Shown piece after piece: positions 21,091 to 31,055 of a stretch of 64,000 nucleotides of DNA. The stretch is from Mycoplasmopsis edwardii. Its GTDB lineage: Bacteria > Bacillota_I > Bacilli_A > Mycoplasmatales > Metamycoplasmataceae. The notes under the pieces were generated by a model. The model was not told the DNA's origin. It saw only the letters and a list, made by a program, of their open reading frames with translations, and made no database searches. Within the stretch, counting starts at the first letter, position 1, and every line of letters begins with the position of its first letter. The position numbers and the translations under genes are program-made. The stretch spans positions 124,001 through 188,000 of the forward strand of contig NZ_LS991951.1 of NCBI RefSeq assembly GCF_900476105.1. Direction: 5' to 3'.

Positions 21091-21455
21091 TGTTATTAGA
21101 ATTATCAAGAGCAAACGTTGCAGATAACTCAGGTGCAAAAGAAATCGGTGTTATCCGTGTTTTAGGTGGATCAAAGAAAAAAGTTGCTAATATTGGTGAT
21201 ATCGTTGTATGTTCAGTTAAAAAAGCTATTCCTAACGGAATGGTAAAAGAAGGTCAAGTTGTTAAAGCGGTTATTGTTCGTTCATCATACGGAATTCACC
21301 GTAACAATGGTACATACATTCGTTTTGATGACAACGCAGTTGTAATACTTAAAGAAGATTTAACTCCACGTGGAACTCGTGTTTTCGGACCAGTTGCTCG
21401 TGAAATCCGTGAAAAGTTTCCAAAAATCGTTTCTTTAGCACCAGAAGTTTTATAG
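21090..21455 (+). CDS. rplN: Ribosomal protein L14
   Basis: A 121-residue 50S protein, contacts L19 and the 30S interface. [39 protein letters not shown] and [20 protein letters not shown] mark the family; SLAPEVL is the usual end. Confidence 0.97.
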   Translation: MLLELSRANVADNSGAKEIGVIRVLGGSKKKVANIGDIVVCSVKKAIPNGMVKEGQVVKAVIVRSSYGIHRNNGTYIRFDDNAVVILKEDLTPRGTRVFGPVAREIREKFPKIVSLAPEVL

Positions 21456-21467
21456 GAGTCAATTATT

Positions 21468-21800
21468 ATGTCTAAAATTAAATTTAAGAAAAATGATGAA
21501 GTTATAGTTATTGCTGGTAAAGAAAAAGGAAAAATCGGAACAATTGAAAAAGTATTACACGAAAAACAAAGAGTTGTTATTAAGGATGTCAATATCGTTA
21601 AAAAACACAATAAACCTACACAACAAAATCAAGATGGGTCAATTACAGAATTTGCTGCTCCAATCCATGTTTCAAACGTTGCATACTTAGTTAAAAAAGC
21701 TTCAAAAAATCAACCAAATCAATTCTCAAAACTTGGATACAAACTTAATAAAGATGGAAAAAAAGTGAGAGTTGTAAGAAAAACTCAAAAGGAAATCTAA
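21468..21800 (+). CDS. rplX: Ribosomal protein L24
   Basis: A 110-residue 50S assembly initiator with a KOW motif: [19 protein letters not shown], then [24 protein letters not shown] precedes the ATG. Confidence 0.96.
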   Translation: MSKIKFKKNDEVIVIAGKEKGKIGTIEKVLHEKQRVVIKDVNIVKKHNKPTQQNQDGSITEFAAPIHVSNVAYLVKKASKNQPNQFSKLGYKLNKDGKKVRVVRKTQKEI

Positions 21801-21803
21801 TAT

Positions 21804-22349
21804 ATGTTAAAACAAAGATATTTAGAAAAAGCAGTTCCTGCTCTTAAAGAAAAATACAATTACTCATCATCAATGCAAGTTCCAAGAATTGAAAAAGTTA
21901 TTTTAAACATGACTGCTGGTAAAGAAGTTTCAAACTCAAAAGCTATTGAAGAAGTTTTACAAGAATTAACACTTATTTCAGGACAAAAACCATTCGAAAC
22001 AAAAGCTAAAAAATCAAACGCTTCATGAAAATTACGTGAAGGTATGCCTATGGGTGGAAAAGTTACACTTCGTAGAGAAAGAATGTGAGATTTCTTAGAA
22101 AAATTAATTAACATTTCATTACCACGTGTTCGTGATTTCCGTGGTGTAAATCCTAAAGCATTTGACGGTAGAGGTAACTTTGCTTTAGGTATTAAAGAAC
22201 AAATCATTTTCCCAGAAATCGAATTTGACAAAATTCGTCGTATCAAAGGGCTTGATGTACTTATTGTTACTTCAGCAAATACTGATGATGAAGCTAGAAG
22301 TTTATTAGAACTTTTAGGTGTACCATTTGAAAAAAAAGGAGCTAAATAA
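21804..22349 (+). CDS. rplE: Ribosomal protein L5
   Basis: A 181-residue protein that binds 5S rRNA and the P-site tRNA elbow. Conserved: [60 protein letters not shown], and [15 protein letters not shown]. Two UGA Trp codons. It overlaps the S14 gene by one base. Confidence 0.97.
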
Positions 22350-22534
22350 TGGCTAGAAAAGCATTAATTGAAAAAGCTAAACGTCATCCAAAATTCTCTA
22401 CACGTGCTTACACACGTTGTGAATTATGTGGAAGACCACATTCAGTTTTAAGAAAATACAAAGTTTGCCGTATTTGTTTTAGAAATTTAGCACACGAAGG
22501 AAAAATTCCAGGTGTTAAGAAAGCGAGTTGATAA
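22349..22534 (+). CDS. rpsZ: Ribosomal protein S14, zinc form
   Basis: A 61-residue type Z S14 with both zinc pairs, CELC and CRIC. The last sense codon is UGA (Trp) directly followed by UAA, so the protein ends in the usual KKASW; a reader using the standard code would lose this residue. The start lies in the rplE stop (TAATG). Confidence 0.96.
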
Positions 22535-22536
22535 TT

Positions 22537-22932
22537 ATGTTTATTACAGATCCAATTTCAGATTTAATCGTTCGTATTAAGAACGCAAACGCTAGAAAAC
22601 ATAAAACTGTTTCAATTCCATTTTCAGTTAAGAAAGAAGCTATTGTTAAGTTAATTGAAAGTCAAGGGTACATTTCTTCATACACAGTTGAAGGTGAAGG
22701 AACACAAAAATCATTAGTAATTACATTAAAATACAAAAAAGGTCAAGCAGCTATCGTGGGAATTAAAAGAGTTTCAAAACCAGGTTTAAGAGTATATGTA
22801 AAATCAGAAGAAATTCCATCTATTCTTTCAGGTTATGGAACAGTAATTATCTCAACTTCAAAAGGATTAATGACAGGAGCAGAAGCTAGAAAGGAAAATG
22901 TAGGTGGTGAAATTATCGCTTACATTTGATAG
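22537..22932 (+). CDS. rpsH: Ribosomal protein S8
   Basis: A 131-residue 30S assembly protein. FITDPISDLIVRIKNANARK, GIKRVSKPGLRVYV and STSKGLMTGAEARKENVGGE mark it. The last codon before UAG is UGA, read as Trp in IIAYIW. S8 represses the spc operon in E. coli; no clear S8-site mimic was identified here. Confidence 0.96.
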
Positions 22933-22941
22933 GTATTTAAT

Positions 22942-23484
22942 ATGTCACGTGTTGGAAATCGTGTTTTAACAATACCTGCTGGTACATCTGTAGTAGTAGA
23001 AGGTTCAAAAGTTACTGTTAAAGGTGCTTTAGGAGTATTAGAAAGAGAATTCAGTCCATTAATCTCAGTTGTAGTTGAAGGAAATCAAGTTACAACAGTT
23101 CGTGCAAACGATGAAAAAGTTACAAAACAATTACACGGAACAACTAACTCTCATATTTCAAATATGATCGAAGGTGTTTCAAAAGGATTCCGTAAAGATT
23201 TAGAAATTAAAGGGGTTGGGTACAAAGCTGTTTTAACAGGTTCACAACTTGTTATTTCTGCAGGATACAGCCACAACGTTACTTTAAATGTTCCATCAGA
23301 CGTTAAAGTAACAGTAGCAAAACCTACTGAAGTTTCAGTAACAGGAATCAATAAACAAAGTGTAGGACACTTTGCATCAATAATTCGTGATGTTAGAAGA
23401 CCAAGCGTTTATTCAGGTAAAGGTATTTCATACAAAGGTGAACAAATTAGACGTAAAGAAGGGAAAACTGCTTCTAAAAAATAA
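22942..23484 (+). CDS. rplF: Ribosomal protein L6
   Basis: A 180-residue 50S protein at the base of the L7/L12 stalk, with the two similar alpha/beta domains. MSRVGNRVLTIPAGTSVVV starts it, FRKDLEIKGVGYKAVLTGSQL lies in the middle, and RPSVYSGKGISYKGEQIRRKEGK closes it. Confidence 0.97.
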   Translation: MSRVGNRVLTIPAGTSVVVEGSKVTVKGALGVLEREFSPLISVVVEGNQVTTVRANDEKVTKQLHGTTNSHISNMIEGVSKGFRKDLEIKGVGYKAVLTGSQLVISAGYSHNVTLNVPSDVKVTVAKPTEVSVTGINKQSVGHFASIIRDVRRPSVYSGKGISYKGEQIRRKEGKTASKK

Positions 23485-23508
23485 TAAGAAGCTAGTTAGG
23501 TGAAAATT

Positions 23509-23859
23509 ATGGCAAAATTATCAAGAAATGAAGCTAGAAAACAAAAACACTTTCGTGCTCGTTACCGTGTTAGCGGTACAGCTACAAAACCTCGTCTAAA
23601 CGTATTTAAATCACACCAAAACTTTTATGCTCAATTAATCGATGACGTTAAAGGTGTTACATTAGCAAGTGCATCAACATTATCATCAAAAGAATACGGT
23701 GGAAATGTTGAATCTGCAAAAAAACTTGGTTTATTAATGGGAGATAAAATTAATAAATTAGGAATTAAAGAAATCGTTTTTGACCGTAGTGGATACATTT
23801 TCCATGGGCGTGTTAAAGCATTTGCAGAATCAGTAAGAGAGAAAGGAGTTAAATTCTAA
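23509..23859 (+). CDS. rplR: Ribosomal protein L18
   Basis: A 116-residue 5S rRNA-binding protein. The ATG at 23509 follows AGGTG and gives [20 protein letters not shown]; an upstream GTG at 23500 would add three unlikely residues. [18 protein letters not shown] and [20 protein letters not shown] are diagnostic. Confidence 0.96.
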   Translation: MAKLSRNEARKQKHFRARYRVSGTATKPRLNVFKSHQNFYAQLIDDVKGVTLASASTLSSKEYGGNVESAKKLGLLMGDKINKLGIKEIVFDRSGYIFHGRVKAFAESVREKGVKF

Positions 23860-23861
23860 TT

Positions 23862-24515
23862 ATGTCACAAGAAAAAGAAACAAAATTAGTTAAAAATGAA
23901 GCAGGAACAAAAGAAGTTGTTGCTAAAAGAGCTCCAAGACCTAAAAAAGTTGAAGAATCAGCTAATGGTGAAAAACAACAAGATCGTCGTCCAAGAAGAA
24001 ATAACCAATCAAGAGATCGTCGTCCAAAAGTAGAATCAGAATACACAGAAAAATTAATTGATGTTGCTCGTGTTACAAAAGTTGTTAAAGGTGGAAGAAG
24101 ATTCAGCTTCTCAGCTTTCGTAGTTATCGGTAACAAAAAAGGTAGCGTTGGATACGGACACGGAAAAGCAAACGAAGTTCCAGATGCTATCAAAAAAGCA
24201 GTTAAAGATGCTAAAAACAATTTAGTAAATGTTCCATTAAATGAAAAAACAGGTACAATTCCTCATGAAACAAATGCTAAATTTTTATCATCAAAAGTTA
24301 TGCTAAAACCTGCTCCAAAAGGAAAAGGACTTATTGCTTCAGGAACAGTTCGTGCTGTTGTTGAATTAGCAGGATATTCTGATATTGTTACAAAAACATA
24401 CGGATCACGTTCAAAAGCTAACATTGTTAAAGCTACAGTTAAAGCGCTTCAAGCATTAAGAACACCAGAACAAATTGCTGAAATCAGAGATAAAGATGTA
24501 AAGGATCTTAAATAA
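23862..24515 (+). CDS. rpsE: Ribosomal protein S5 with basic N-terminal extension
   Basis: A 217-residue 30S protein, about 50 longer than in E. coli. The first ~60 residues are charged and low-complexity ([33 protein letters not shown]). The core is typical: [54 protein letters not shown]-terminal S5 extensions occur in other mycoplasmas. L30 (rpmD), which follows S5 in many bacteria, is absent. Confidence 0.96.
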   Translation: MSQEKETKLVKNEAGTKEVVAKRAPRPKKVEESANGEKQQDRRPRRNNQSRDRRPKVESEYTEKLIDVARVTKVVKGGRRFSFSAFVVIGNKKGSVGYGHGKANEVPDAIKKAVKDAKNNLVNVPLNEKTGTIPHETNAKFLSSKVMLKPAPKGKGLIASGTVRAVVELAGYSDIVTKTYGSRSKANIVKATVKALQALRTPEQIAEIRDKDVKDLK

Positions 24516-24517
24516 TT

Positions 24518-24958
24518 ATGGCTATTAAATTACATTCATTAAAATTCACAGAAGGTTCAAGACCAGAAAAACACCGTAAAGGTCGTGGGCATGCGGCTGG
24601 TAAAGGTAAACAAGCTGGTAAAGGACAATCAGGTCAAAACAAACGTAAAGGACACAGACTAGGATTCGAAGGGGGTCAAACACCATGATTCCGTCGTATC
24701 GGGAAACGTGGATTTACAAATGTTAACCATGTTGAATACCAAGTTGTTAACTTAAAAGACATCGAATTAAGATTTGAAAATAACTCTGAAATTACAATTG
24801 AAAGCTTATTTGCTTCTGGATTAATTAAAAGAAACTTACCAATCAAATTACTTGGAAATGGAACTTTAACAAAAAAAGTTACAATTTACGTAAACAAAGC
24901 TAGTGAATCAGCTAAAGAATCTGTTGAAAAAGCTGGTGGAAAAATCATCGAATTATAA
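24518..24958 (+). CDS. rplO: Ribosomal protein L15
   Basis: A 146-residue 50S assembly protein. [20 protein letters not shown] and [18 protein letters not shown] are diagnostic. It is the last gene here; secY and adk, which usually follow, are not present, and a terminator comes seven bases after the stop. Confidence 0.96.
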
Positions 24959-24964
24959 TTATAA

Positions 24965-24990
24965 AATCAACCATTACGGTTGATTTTTTG
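24965..24990 (+). terminator. Terminator of the S10-spc operon
   Basis: AATCAACC-ATTAC-GGTTGATT stem plus T-run right after rplO. Confidence 0.85.
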
Positions 24991-25143
24991 TATCTTAATA
25001 AACAAATTTAATGTTGATAAGTAAAAATATTCAAAAACGCATGAAATGAAAGTTTATTTGGTTATTTAAATCAATTTTATTACCCTTTTAAACTTAATTT
25101 ATGAATAAATATCAACTGTTAATTAGTTTATTTGAAAGTTATA

Positions 25144-25169
25144 GAAAAACTAGCTTAATTTAAGCTAGT
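25144..25169 (-). terminator. Terminator of tig
   Basis: ACTAGCTTAA / TTAAGCTAGT arms overlap around the centre, giving a stem with a tiny loop; the A-run on its left is the U-tract for the minus strand. The 150 bases between here and the operon terminator hold nothing I recognise. Confidence 0.7.
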
Positions 25170-25176
25170 TCTTTTA

Positions 25177-26475
25177 TTATATTTTGAATGATTTTTTAAT
25201 GTAGTCAGCAACTTCTTTTGATTCTTTTTCTTTACCAATTTTTTCTAAGATGCTAATGCTTGTTGATAAGTAATCTGAAATATTTTTAGATTCTTCTGCG
25301 CTTGCAAGTTTTTCAAATAAAGCAACAAATTCATTTTCTTTTGCTTTAATTCCTTCTTTCATGTACTCTCTAACAAATTCAATAGCAACTTGTTTTTCAG
25401 CTAATTGTTTAAATTCTTCTTCAACTTTCTCTTCTGTTGATTTAACTAATTTTAAGTATTCACGCTTTTTCATTCCGAATGATTCTAATGATTTTTCAAA
25501 TTCTTTTCTTAATTCATCAATTCTTGAACTTACAAAAACACCATTTAATTTCATACCTGCTTTTTCAAATGCACTGTATGCTAAATCATCTAAGTAAGCA
25601 TTAAGTTTTGTTGTAAGACCATTTAAGTGTAATTTAAATGTTGTGAATTTTTCAAAGTCTTTTAATGATTCAACGTTTGGTATTCCTAATGATTTAATCA
25701 TTTCATCTGAAACGTTAACTGTTTGTTGTCTAAAAATCTTATTAATTTTAACTTGGAATACCGCTTCTTTGTTTGCATATTCTTTAACAAAGTAATTTGC
25801 TGGGAACTTAACATTAACATCACCTTTGTAACCAACTTTTTTATCTAATAATTGATCTTCAAAACCAGCAATAAAACTATTTGAACCTAATTCTAAATCA
25901 TATCCATTAGCTTCACCACCTTCGAAGGCTTCATTATTAATGAACCCCTTGAAGTCAATGTTAACTGTATCGTGCAATTTTGTTTTTTCAGCTTTATCTT
26001 TAACTTCTGTTTTTTGTGTTAAATGACTTGTAACGTGACTCATTTCTGTTTCAACGTCTTTTTTAGAAACTTTAGGTAATTCAAATTTAACATCAACTTT
26101 TTTGAAATCTAAATCATCAAAAACTGGTAATGTTGGATAAGTAACGATAATTGTTAAATCTTTTTCTTTTTCATTTTTAACATCAATGTTAGAAATCATT
26201 GGAATGTATTTAATTTCTTTTTCCATTAAGTGTTTTGCGATTTCTAGTCTTTTTGAATCAAGGTATTCATTTAAAACTTTGTTTTCAATTGCATGGTAAT
26301 CAACTCTAGCAAGTAATTTATCTTTAGGTGCTTTACCAGGTCTATAACCAGGAACTTTAATTTTTGCGCTAGCTTCTTGAACTAATTTATCAAATCTTGC
26401 TTTAAAATCTTCAAATTTATAAACAAGTTCAACAGTAACTAAACTACTTTTTTTGTCATATTTGTGTTTTAACAT
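25177..26475 (-). CDS. tig: Trigger factor
   Basis: A 432-residue ribosome-bound chaperone. The signature of the L23-docking loop is GYRPGKAPKD (family GFRxGxxP) near residue 44. The middle is a PPIase (FKBP-type) domain: DTVNIDFKGFINNEAFEGG, ELGSNSFIAGFEDQL and VNVKFPANYF. The C-terminal helical arms are long and charged. The ribosome-binding Phe-Arg-Lys motif is replaced by Tyr-Arg-Pro-Gly-Lys, as in other mollicutes. GGAGAC precedes the ATG. Confidence 0.95.
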   Translation of the reverse strand: MLKHKYDKKSSLVTVELVYKFEDFKARFDKLVQEASAKIKVPGYRPGKAPKDKLLARVDYHAIENKVLNEYLDSKRLEIAKHLMEKEIKYIPMISNIDVKNEKEKDLTIIVTYPTLPVFDDLDFKKVDVKFELPKVSKKDVETEMSHVTSHLTQKTEVKDKAEKTKLHDTVNIDFKGFINNEAFEGGEANGYDLELGSNSFIAGFEDQLLDKKVGYKGDVNVKFPANYFVKEYANKEAVFQVKINKIFRQQTVNVSDEMIKSLGIPNVESLKDFEKFTTFKLHLNGLTTKLNAYLDDLAYSAFEKAGMKLNGVFVSSRIDELRKEFEKSLESFGMKKREYLKLVKSTEEKVEEEFKQLAEKQVAIEFVREYMKEGIKAKENEFVALFEKLASAEESKNISDYLSTSISILEKIGKEKESKEVADYIKKSFKI

Positions 26476-26513
26476 TATGTCTCCATTTCTTATAAAAATA
26501 TATGAAATATATT

Positions 26514-27524
26514 TTACACTATTTCCTTACTAATTTTTAAAAATGAATTAATTTTATCAGGTTCAGTTTTGCCCATTAAAATTGAAATAATCAATTTAAA
26601 AATAGTTGTTTGTATTTTTTCTACATATAAAATTTCAGCAAGAACTTTAGCAGCTTCTTTTCCTTCAACAGTACTAGTATACTCACTATTAGCTCTTTCT
26701 AAACCGTTTTCAGCTAAATATTTACCATAGCTATAATTTCTACTTTTGTCTGATGTGCATGTTAGAACAACATCACCAAAAGTTGAGAAATCAAACATTG
26801 ATTTATATTTCTTTTCCTTTGCGATTTTATTGTAAATTGCTAGAATTTCTTTCACACCCATTGTTAAGAAAGCAATTGTTGTATTTTTTGAATCATCATA
26901 ATGAGATAAGATACCCATACCAATCGCCAATGTATTTTTTAATGAAGCAAATAACTCGGCCATAAACCAATCATTCATTTGTGATAAAGCGAAATAATCG
27001 GTTCTAAACGCTTGAGCAACTAGTTTATTGAATTTAATATCATCACCAATAATATTTATTACTGTAGTTTTCTTTTCAAATAATTCTTGCGCAAATGAAG
27101 GTCCAAGGATTGTGGCGAAGCCATTTAAATTGTTTTTCATTTTTTGCTTAATAAACTCTGAGAAAAACATCCTTGTTGAGCTTTCAAAACCTTTAGCGAT
27201 ATTTATAATATTAAATTTTTGATCACTTCTTAATTCAATTATTTTGTCGATAACATCACCTATTGCAAATGATGGAACAGCCAAAACAATTATTTCTGAA
27301 TTATCCAAAACATATTCTAAGCTTTTAGTAGCAGAAATTAATTCAGGATTTGTAAATTTTGTTTGATTAAAATATTTAGTATTGAGTCCATTATTTATAT
27401 CTGATATTTCTTTTTCATTGATACCATACATAATAACTTCATAGTTATTAGTTGTTAAAGCGTTTGCTAAGGCCGATCCATAAGCTCCGGTACCTATGAA
27501 TCCAAATTTATATTTCTTTTCCAT
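26514..27524 (-). CDS. gpsA: Glycerol-3-phosphate dehydrogenase [NAD(P)+]
   Basis: A 336-residue enzyme linking DHAP and sn-glycerol 3-phosphate for phospholipid synthesis. The N-terminal Rossmann motif is GFIGTGAYGSALANAL; IAKGFE and ATILGPSFAQE are the substrate-site segments; the catalytic Lys lies in ASLKNTLAIGMG; FGDVVLTCTSDKSRNYSYG is family-specific. On the minus strand TATAAT ends nine bases before the ATG, with no Shine-Dalgarno site, so its message may be nearly leaderless. Confidence 0.94.
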   Translation of the reverse strand: MEKKYKFGFIGTGAYGSALANALTTNNYEVIMYGINEKEISDINNGLNTKYFNQTKFTNPELISATKSLEYVLDNSEIIVLAVPSFAIGDVIDKIIELRSDQKFNIINIAKGFESSTRMFFSEFIKQKMKNNLNGFATILGPSFAQELFEKKTTVINIIGDDIKFNKLVAQAFRTDYFALSQMNDWFMAELFASLKNTLAIGMGILSHYDDSKNTTIAFLTMGVKEILAIYNKIAKEKKYKSMFDFSTFGDVVLTCTSDKSRNYSYGKYLAENGLERANSEYTSTVEGKEAAKVLAEILYVEKIQTTIFKLIISILMGKTEPDKINSFLKISKEIV

Positions 27525-27597
27525 ACAATTTAAATTATATAAAAAATGTTTAATAAATAATTACAAATATCTCATAATCATTTATTAAACATTTATT

Positions 27598-27672
27598 TGG
27601 CAGGAGTAGCAGGATTCGAACCCACAACACACGGGGTTGAAGCCCGTTGTTCTACCGTTGAACTATACTCCT
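27598..27672 (-). tRNA. trnW: tRNA-Trp (UCA anticodon, reads UGA)
   Basis: 75-base cloverleaf on the minus strand: acceptor AGGAGTA / TACTCCT, discriminator G, encoded CCA. The anticodon stem ACGGG / CCCGT encloses CTTCAAC, so the anticodon is UCA. This is the tRNA that decodes UGA as tryptophan and proves genetic code 4. Confidence 0.95.
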
Positions 27673-27745
27673 AATTGCTCAATTATTATACAATAAAATT
27701 AGGTTAAAAAAAATTTTTTTATTATTGATTTTTTTAAACTTTGTG

Positions 27746-27751
27746 TATAAT
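27746..27751 (+). promoter_or_regulatory. Promoter of tRNA-Tyr/Gln
   Basis: TATAAT with TTGATT 15 bases upstream, 14 bases before the tRNA-Tyr gene. Confidence 0.55.
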
Positions 27752-27764
27752 ATTATAGCAATCC

Positions 27765-27848
27765 GGGGGGATAGCAAAGCGGCCAAATGCGGGTGGCTGT
27801 AACCCACTTTCTTAGGATTCGGGGGTTCGAATCCCTCTCCCCCCACCA
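27765..27848 (+). tRNA. trnY: tRNA-Tyr (GUA)
   Basis: 84-base class II tRNA with a long variable arm. Acceptor GGGGGGA / TCCCCCC, A73, encoded CCA; anticodon loop CTGTAAC gives GUA. Confidence 0.94.
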
Positions 27849-27851
27849 TTT

Positions 27852-27926
27852 TGCCCCATAGCCAAGCGGTAAGGCATCGGGTTTTGGTTCCGACACGCGT
27901 TAGTTCGAATCTAACTGGGGCAGCCA
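27852..27926 (+). tRNA. trnQ: tRNA-Gln (UUG)
   Basis: 75 bases. Acceptor TGCCCCA / TGGGGCA, G73, CCA encoded. Anticodon stem TCGGG / TCCGA with loop TTTTGGT gives UUG. Three bases after tRNA-Tyr, so co-transcribed. Confidence 0.93.
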
Positions 27927-27929
27927 TAT

Positions 27930-27956
27930 CATCACTCTCTAAGTGATGTTTTTTAT
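27930..27956 (+). terminator. Terminator of tRNA-Tyr/Gln
   Basis: CATCACT / AGTGATG stem followed by TTTTTT. Confidence 0.75.
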
Positions 27957-27977
27957 ACTCTTTTTCTATAAAAAAGG

Positions 27978-27983
27978 TATAAT
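27978..27983 (+). promoter_or_regulatory. proS -10 box ten bases before the start codon
   Basis: TATAAT ends at 27983, ATG at 27994; the 5' leader would be only a few bases with no Shine-Dalgarno site. Confidence 0.5.
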
Positions 27984-27993
27984 AGAATAACTT

Positions 27994-29439
27994 ATGAACA
28001 AAAGAGAATTAGATAAAATTACACCAATGGAAGTGGATTTTGCCAAATGATATACAGATGTTGTTAAGAATGGTAATTTAATTGCTTATGGGCCAACAAA
28101 AGGTTCATTAATTTTAAAACCAAATTCATACGGTATTTGAGAAATGATCCAAAAAGAATTAAATGAAATTTTTAAATCAAAAGGTGTGCAAAATGTTTAT
28201 ATGCCTTTATTAATACCTGAAAGTTTATTCTCAATTGAAAAAGAGCATATTGCTGGATTTAATCCTGAATTAGCAACTGTAACTCATGTAGGTGATAAAG
28301 AGTTGAGTGAAAAATTATTTATTAGACCAACATCAGAAGTTTTATTTGCTGACTTATTTAAAAAATCAATTAATTCGCACAATGATTTACCGATGGTATT
28401 AAACCAATGAGCAAATGTTGTTAGATGAGAAAAAACAACAAATCCATTTTTAAGATCAAGAGAGTTCCTTTGACAAGAAGGACACACATGTCATTCAGAA
28501 ACAACAGAAGCCAGAAGATTCACAAGAGAAATGATTAATACATATGCTAAATTTCTTAAAAACTATTTAGCTATCCCTACAATTGTTGGGAGAAAAACAC
28601 CAAGAGAAAAATTTGCTGGCGCTTGTTCAACATATACAATTGAAGCAATGATGAAAGATGGTAAAGCGCTGCAATCTGGAACTAGCCATTATTTAGCGCA
28701 AAACTTTTCAAAACCATATAACATTAAATTTAAAACAAGTGAAAACACAGAAGAATTTGTTTATCAAACTTCATGAGGTGTTACAACAAGATTAATTGGC
28801 GCTTTAATTATGACTCATGGTGATAATAGAGGAATCATTATTCCACCTCGTATTGCTCCTACTCAAATTGATGTTTTAGAAATTTTTGGTAACAAAGATG
28901 AAAACGTTGGTAAAGTTGCTAAAAAGATTGCAATTGATTTAGGTAGAAAATTCAGAGTTAATCTTGATTCAAGTGATAAAAATCCAGGATTTAAAGCTTC
29001 AAACAGTGAAATTCAAGGAGTTCCATTAAGAGTTGAAGTTGGACCTAGAGATTTACAAAACGATGAAGTAACCGTTGTTAGAAGAGATACTTTAGAAAAA
29101 GAAGTTATTAAAATCAAAGATCTTAAAGAAAGAGTAACTGCTCTTTTAGATGAAATCCATGATAATTTATACAACTCAGCAAAAGCAAGAATGGAAGCAA
29201 GAACTGTTTCAGTTTCAAATTACGAAGATTTCAAAAAAGAAATTGCAAATTCCAACTTTGTTATTGCGCCATTTTGTTGTTCAGATGAGGCTGAAGAATT
29301 TATTCAACAAGAAACAGGGGCAACAGCTCGTTGCATACCAATTAAAGATTTAGTTAAACCAGAAGAAAACGCAACATGTATTTTCCCAGAATGTAAAAAT
29401 GGAACAAAAAGATACGTTGTATTCGCTAAAGCCTATTAA
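27994..29439 (+). CDS. proS: Prolyl-tRNA synthetase (archaeal/eukaryal type)
   Basis: A 481-residue class II synthetase of the short type lacking the bacterial editing insertion. Motif 1 region is IRPTSEVLFADLF; motif 2 is FLRSREFLWQEGHTCH; motif 3 is GDNRGIIIPPRIAP. The extra C-terminal zinc-like domain, with CC and IFPECKNGTKRYVVFAKAY at the end, is typical. The N-terminus DFAKWYTDVVKNGNLIAYGPTKG is also characteristic. A tRNA-Pro gene is present at 45.3 kb. Confidence 0.95.
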
Positions 29440-29444
29440 AATGT

Positions 29445-29475
29445 GGAAAAAACCAGGGTTTTTTTCCTTTTTTTG
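29445..29475 (+). terminator. Terminator of proS
   Basis: GGAAAAAACC / GGTTTTTTTCC stem followed by T-rich sequence. Confidence 0.65.
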
Positions 29476-29542
29476 TTCCTTTTTTAGTTTTTTTCTTGCT
29501 CTATCAAGAAAAAGTCATAAACTTTAATTGAAGGAGATCAAG

Positions 29543-29959
29543 ATGAGCGAATTTGAAATGAAAATGTTTGAGCTTGAAATTGAAGGTAACAAAGACTTTT
29601 ATGCGAAGGTTTTAAAATTTATCGAAGACCTATTTGCGAACTATTTATCATTTCAAAAAGTATATAAACAATATTTACTAAAAATGAAATTAGAGGAAAG
29701 ATTTTTCCCTGACGACAAAGAAATAAAAGAAGTTAGAAAAATTTTAGAAAGACGACTAAATAGTAAAACACACTTAATTACAATGATTTTAAAATCACTT
29801 TCGCCTGAATCTTCATGAATTATTGAAAATTGTTATTTAAACGAAAATACAAGAGATTACACTGAGTGATATTTAAAACATTTTTCAAAAACAACTTTTT
29901 ATAAAAAGAAAAGAATTGCAATTTTAGAGTTCGCAAATTACTACTTTGGTTTATTTTAA
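29543..29959 (+). CDS. Mollicute conserved protein (MG284-like) with a sigma-4-like end
   Basis: A 138-residue hydrophilic protein preceded by AAGGAG. No membrane segment. The C-terminal half (SSWIIENCYLNENTRDYTEWY and then FSKTTFYKKKRIAILEFANYY) resembles the helix-turn-helix of ArpU/phage late regulators and sigma region 4, where Ser-Lys-x-x-Tyr-Tyr is followed by a basic helix and FxxYL. The order proS, three unknown genes, acyl carrier protein matches MG283-MG287 of M. genitalium as I recall it, which supports orthology. Role unknown; DNA binding is inferred. Confidence 0.6.
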
Positions 29960-31055
29960 TCAATCATTACAAGTCAGAGAAAAAGAAAAAGAATCTAATA
30001 TTTTAGTTCGTAATCAAATCGAAAGTAAACTTTACTTAAATGACGAATACAAAAACTTTGATATTTCTAAATTAAATTTTGAAATAGAAATATTTAACAC
30101 ATTAAAAAGCCCTAAGCAATATATCTATTTTGATTTTTCAGATAAAAGTAAAATGCATTACTTAAGTTATTATTACATTGTAAAAATTAACAGGGAAAAG
30201 TCACTATCAATCATTAGATCAAGTAAATTATTTTTAGATCTTAACACTATATTAAAAGGCAATGATCAACTAAATGATATAAGTATTGAAATATACAAAA
30301 CCCATTCAGAAAAACATATTGGTACATATAAGTTTAGTTTTAATGATGAAAAAAGAAACAATTTATCAATCAAAAGCAGCGACAAAATCAAAAGAGTGAA
30401 AGTAGAATATTCAACTATTTTCCAAATTAATAAAGGAAAAATAAATACAACTCACAAATATCTTAATTTAGCTATTAAATGAAATGATTTATCTAAAGAA
30501 GAAGAGATTAAAGAAGTTGGAGAAATTACGTATTATTTTGATATACAAAGGAAAGATATATTAAAACTATATGATATAAACAATGAAAATTGAGTATTTA
30601 AAAATCCAAAATTATTTATCCCTAAAATTTATAAAGATAAGTTGGGTATTGAGTTGGTTGAACGAAAAGTTTTTAATGATAAAGTTAAAAAATCAAAATT
30701 AATTGTTAATGATTCATTGTTAACAAATTTTGAAAAAGGTGAAATTACTAAAAGTGATACATACGAAGCGCAACGAAGTATAAAAATGCCTAAACAAGTT
30801 AGTCCCAAACAAGAATTCACTTTATCATTTACTTTCTTAAATTCACAAATTAACTTTTCATTAAATAATGCTGGCTTTAAAAGAGAATTTACTTTTACAT
30901 CTACAGTTCCTAAAATTTTAGAAAATAATTTAACAAAACAAGGTAGTTATAGATATAAAATTAGCGGTGAAGAATTGTTAAAAATATTAAATTCAGATAA
31001 CAAGAATTTTAGAATTGAAAAGTTCTATGTTCCAAATAAAAAAGAAGATTACTAA
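29946..31055 (+). CDS. Mollicute conserved protein (MG285-like)
   Basis: A 369-residue hydrophilic Lys/Asn-rich protein without signal peptide or membrane helix. The start is uncertain: the first usable codon after an in-frame TAG at 29925 is TTG at 29946, overlapping the previous gene by 14 bases; the next ATG is some 70 codons in. Coupled translation is likely. No domain is recognised; repeated beta-like stretches suggest a beta-rich fold. It sits in the proS to ACP cluster. Confidence 0.6.

Noticed and set aside
27679-27927. 82-codon minus-strand frame over tRNA-Tyr and tRNA-Gln
   Set aside because: Typical false protein made by reading tRNA genes backwards (GEGFEPP pattern from the T-arm).
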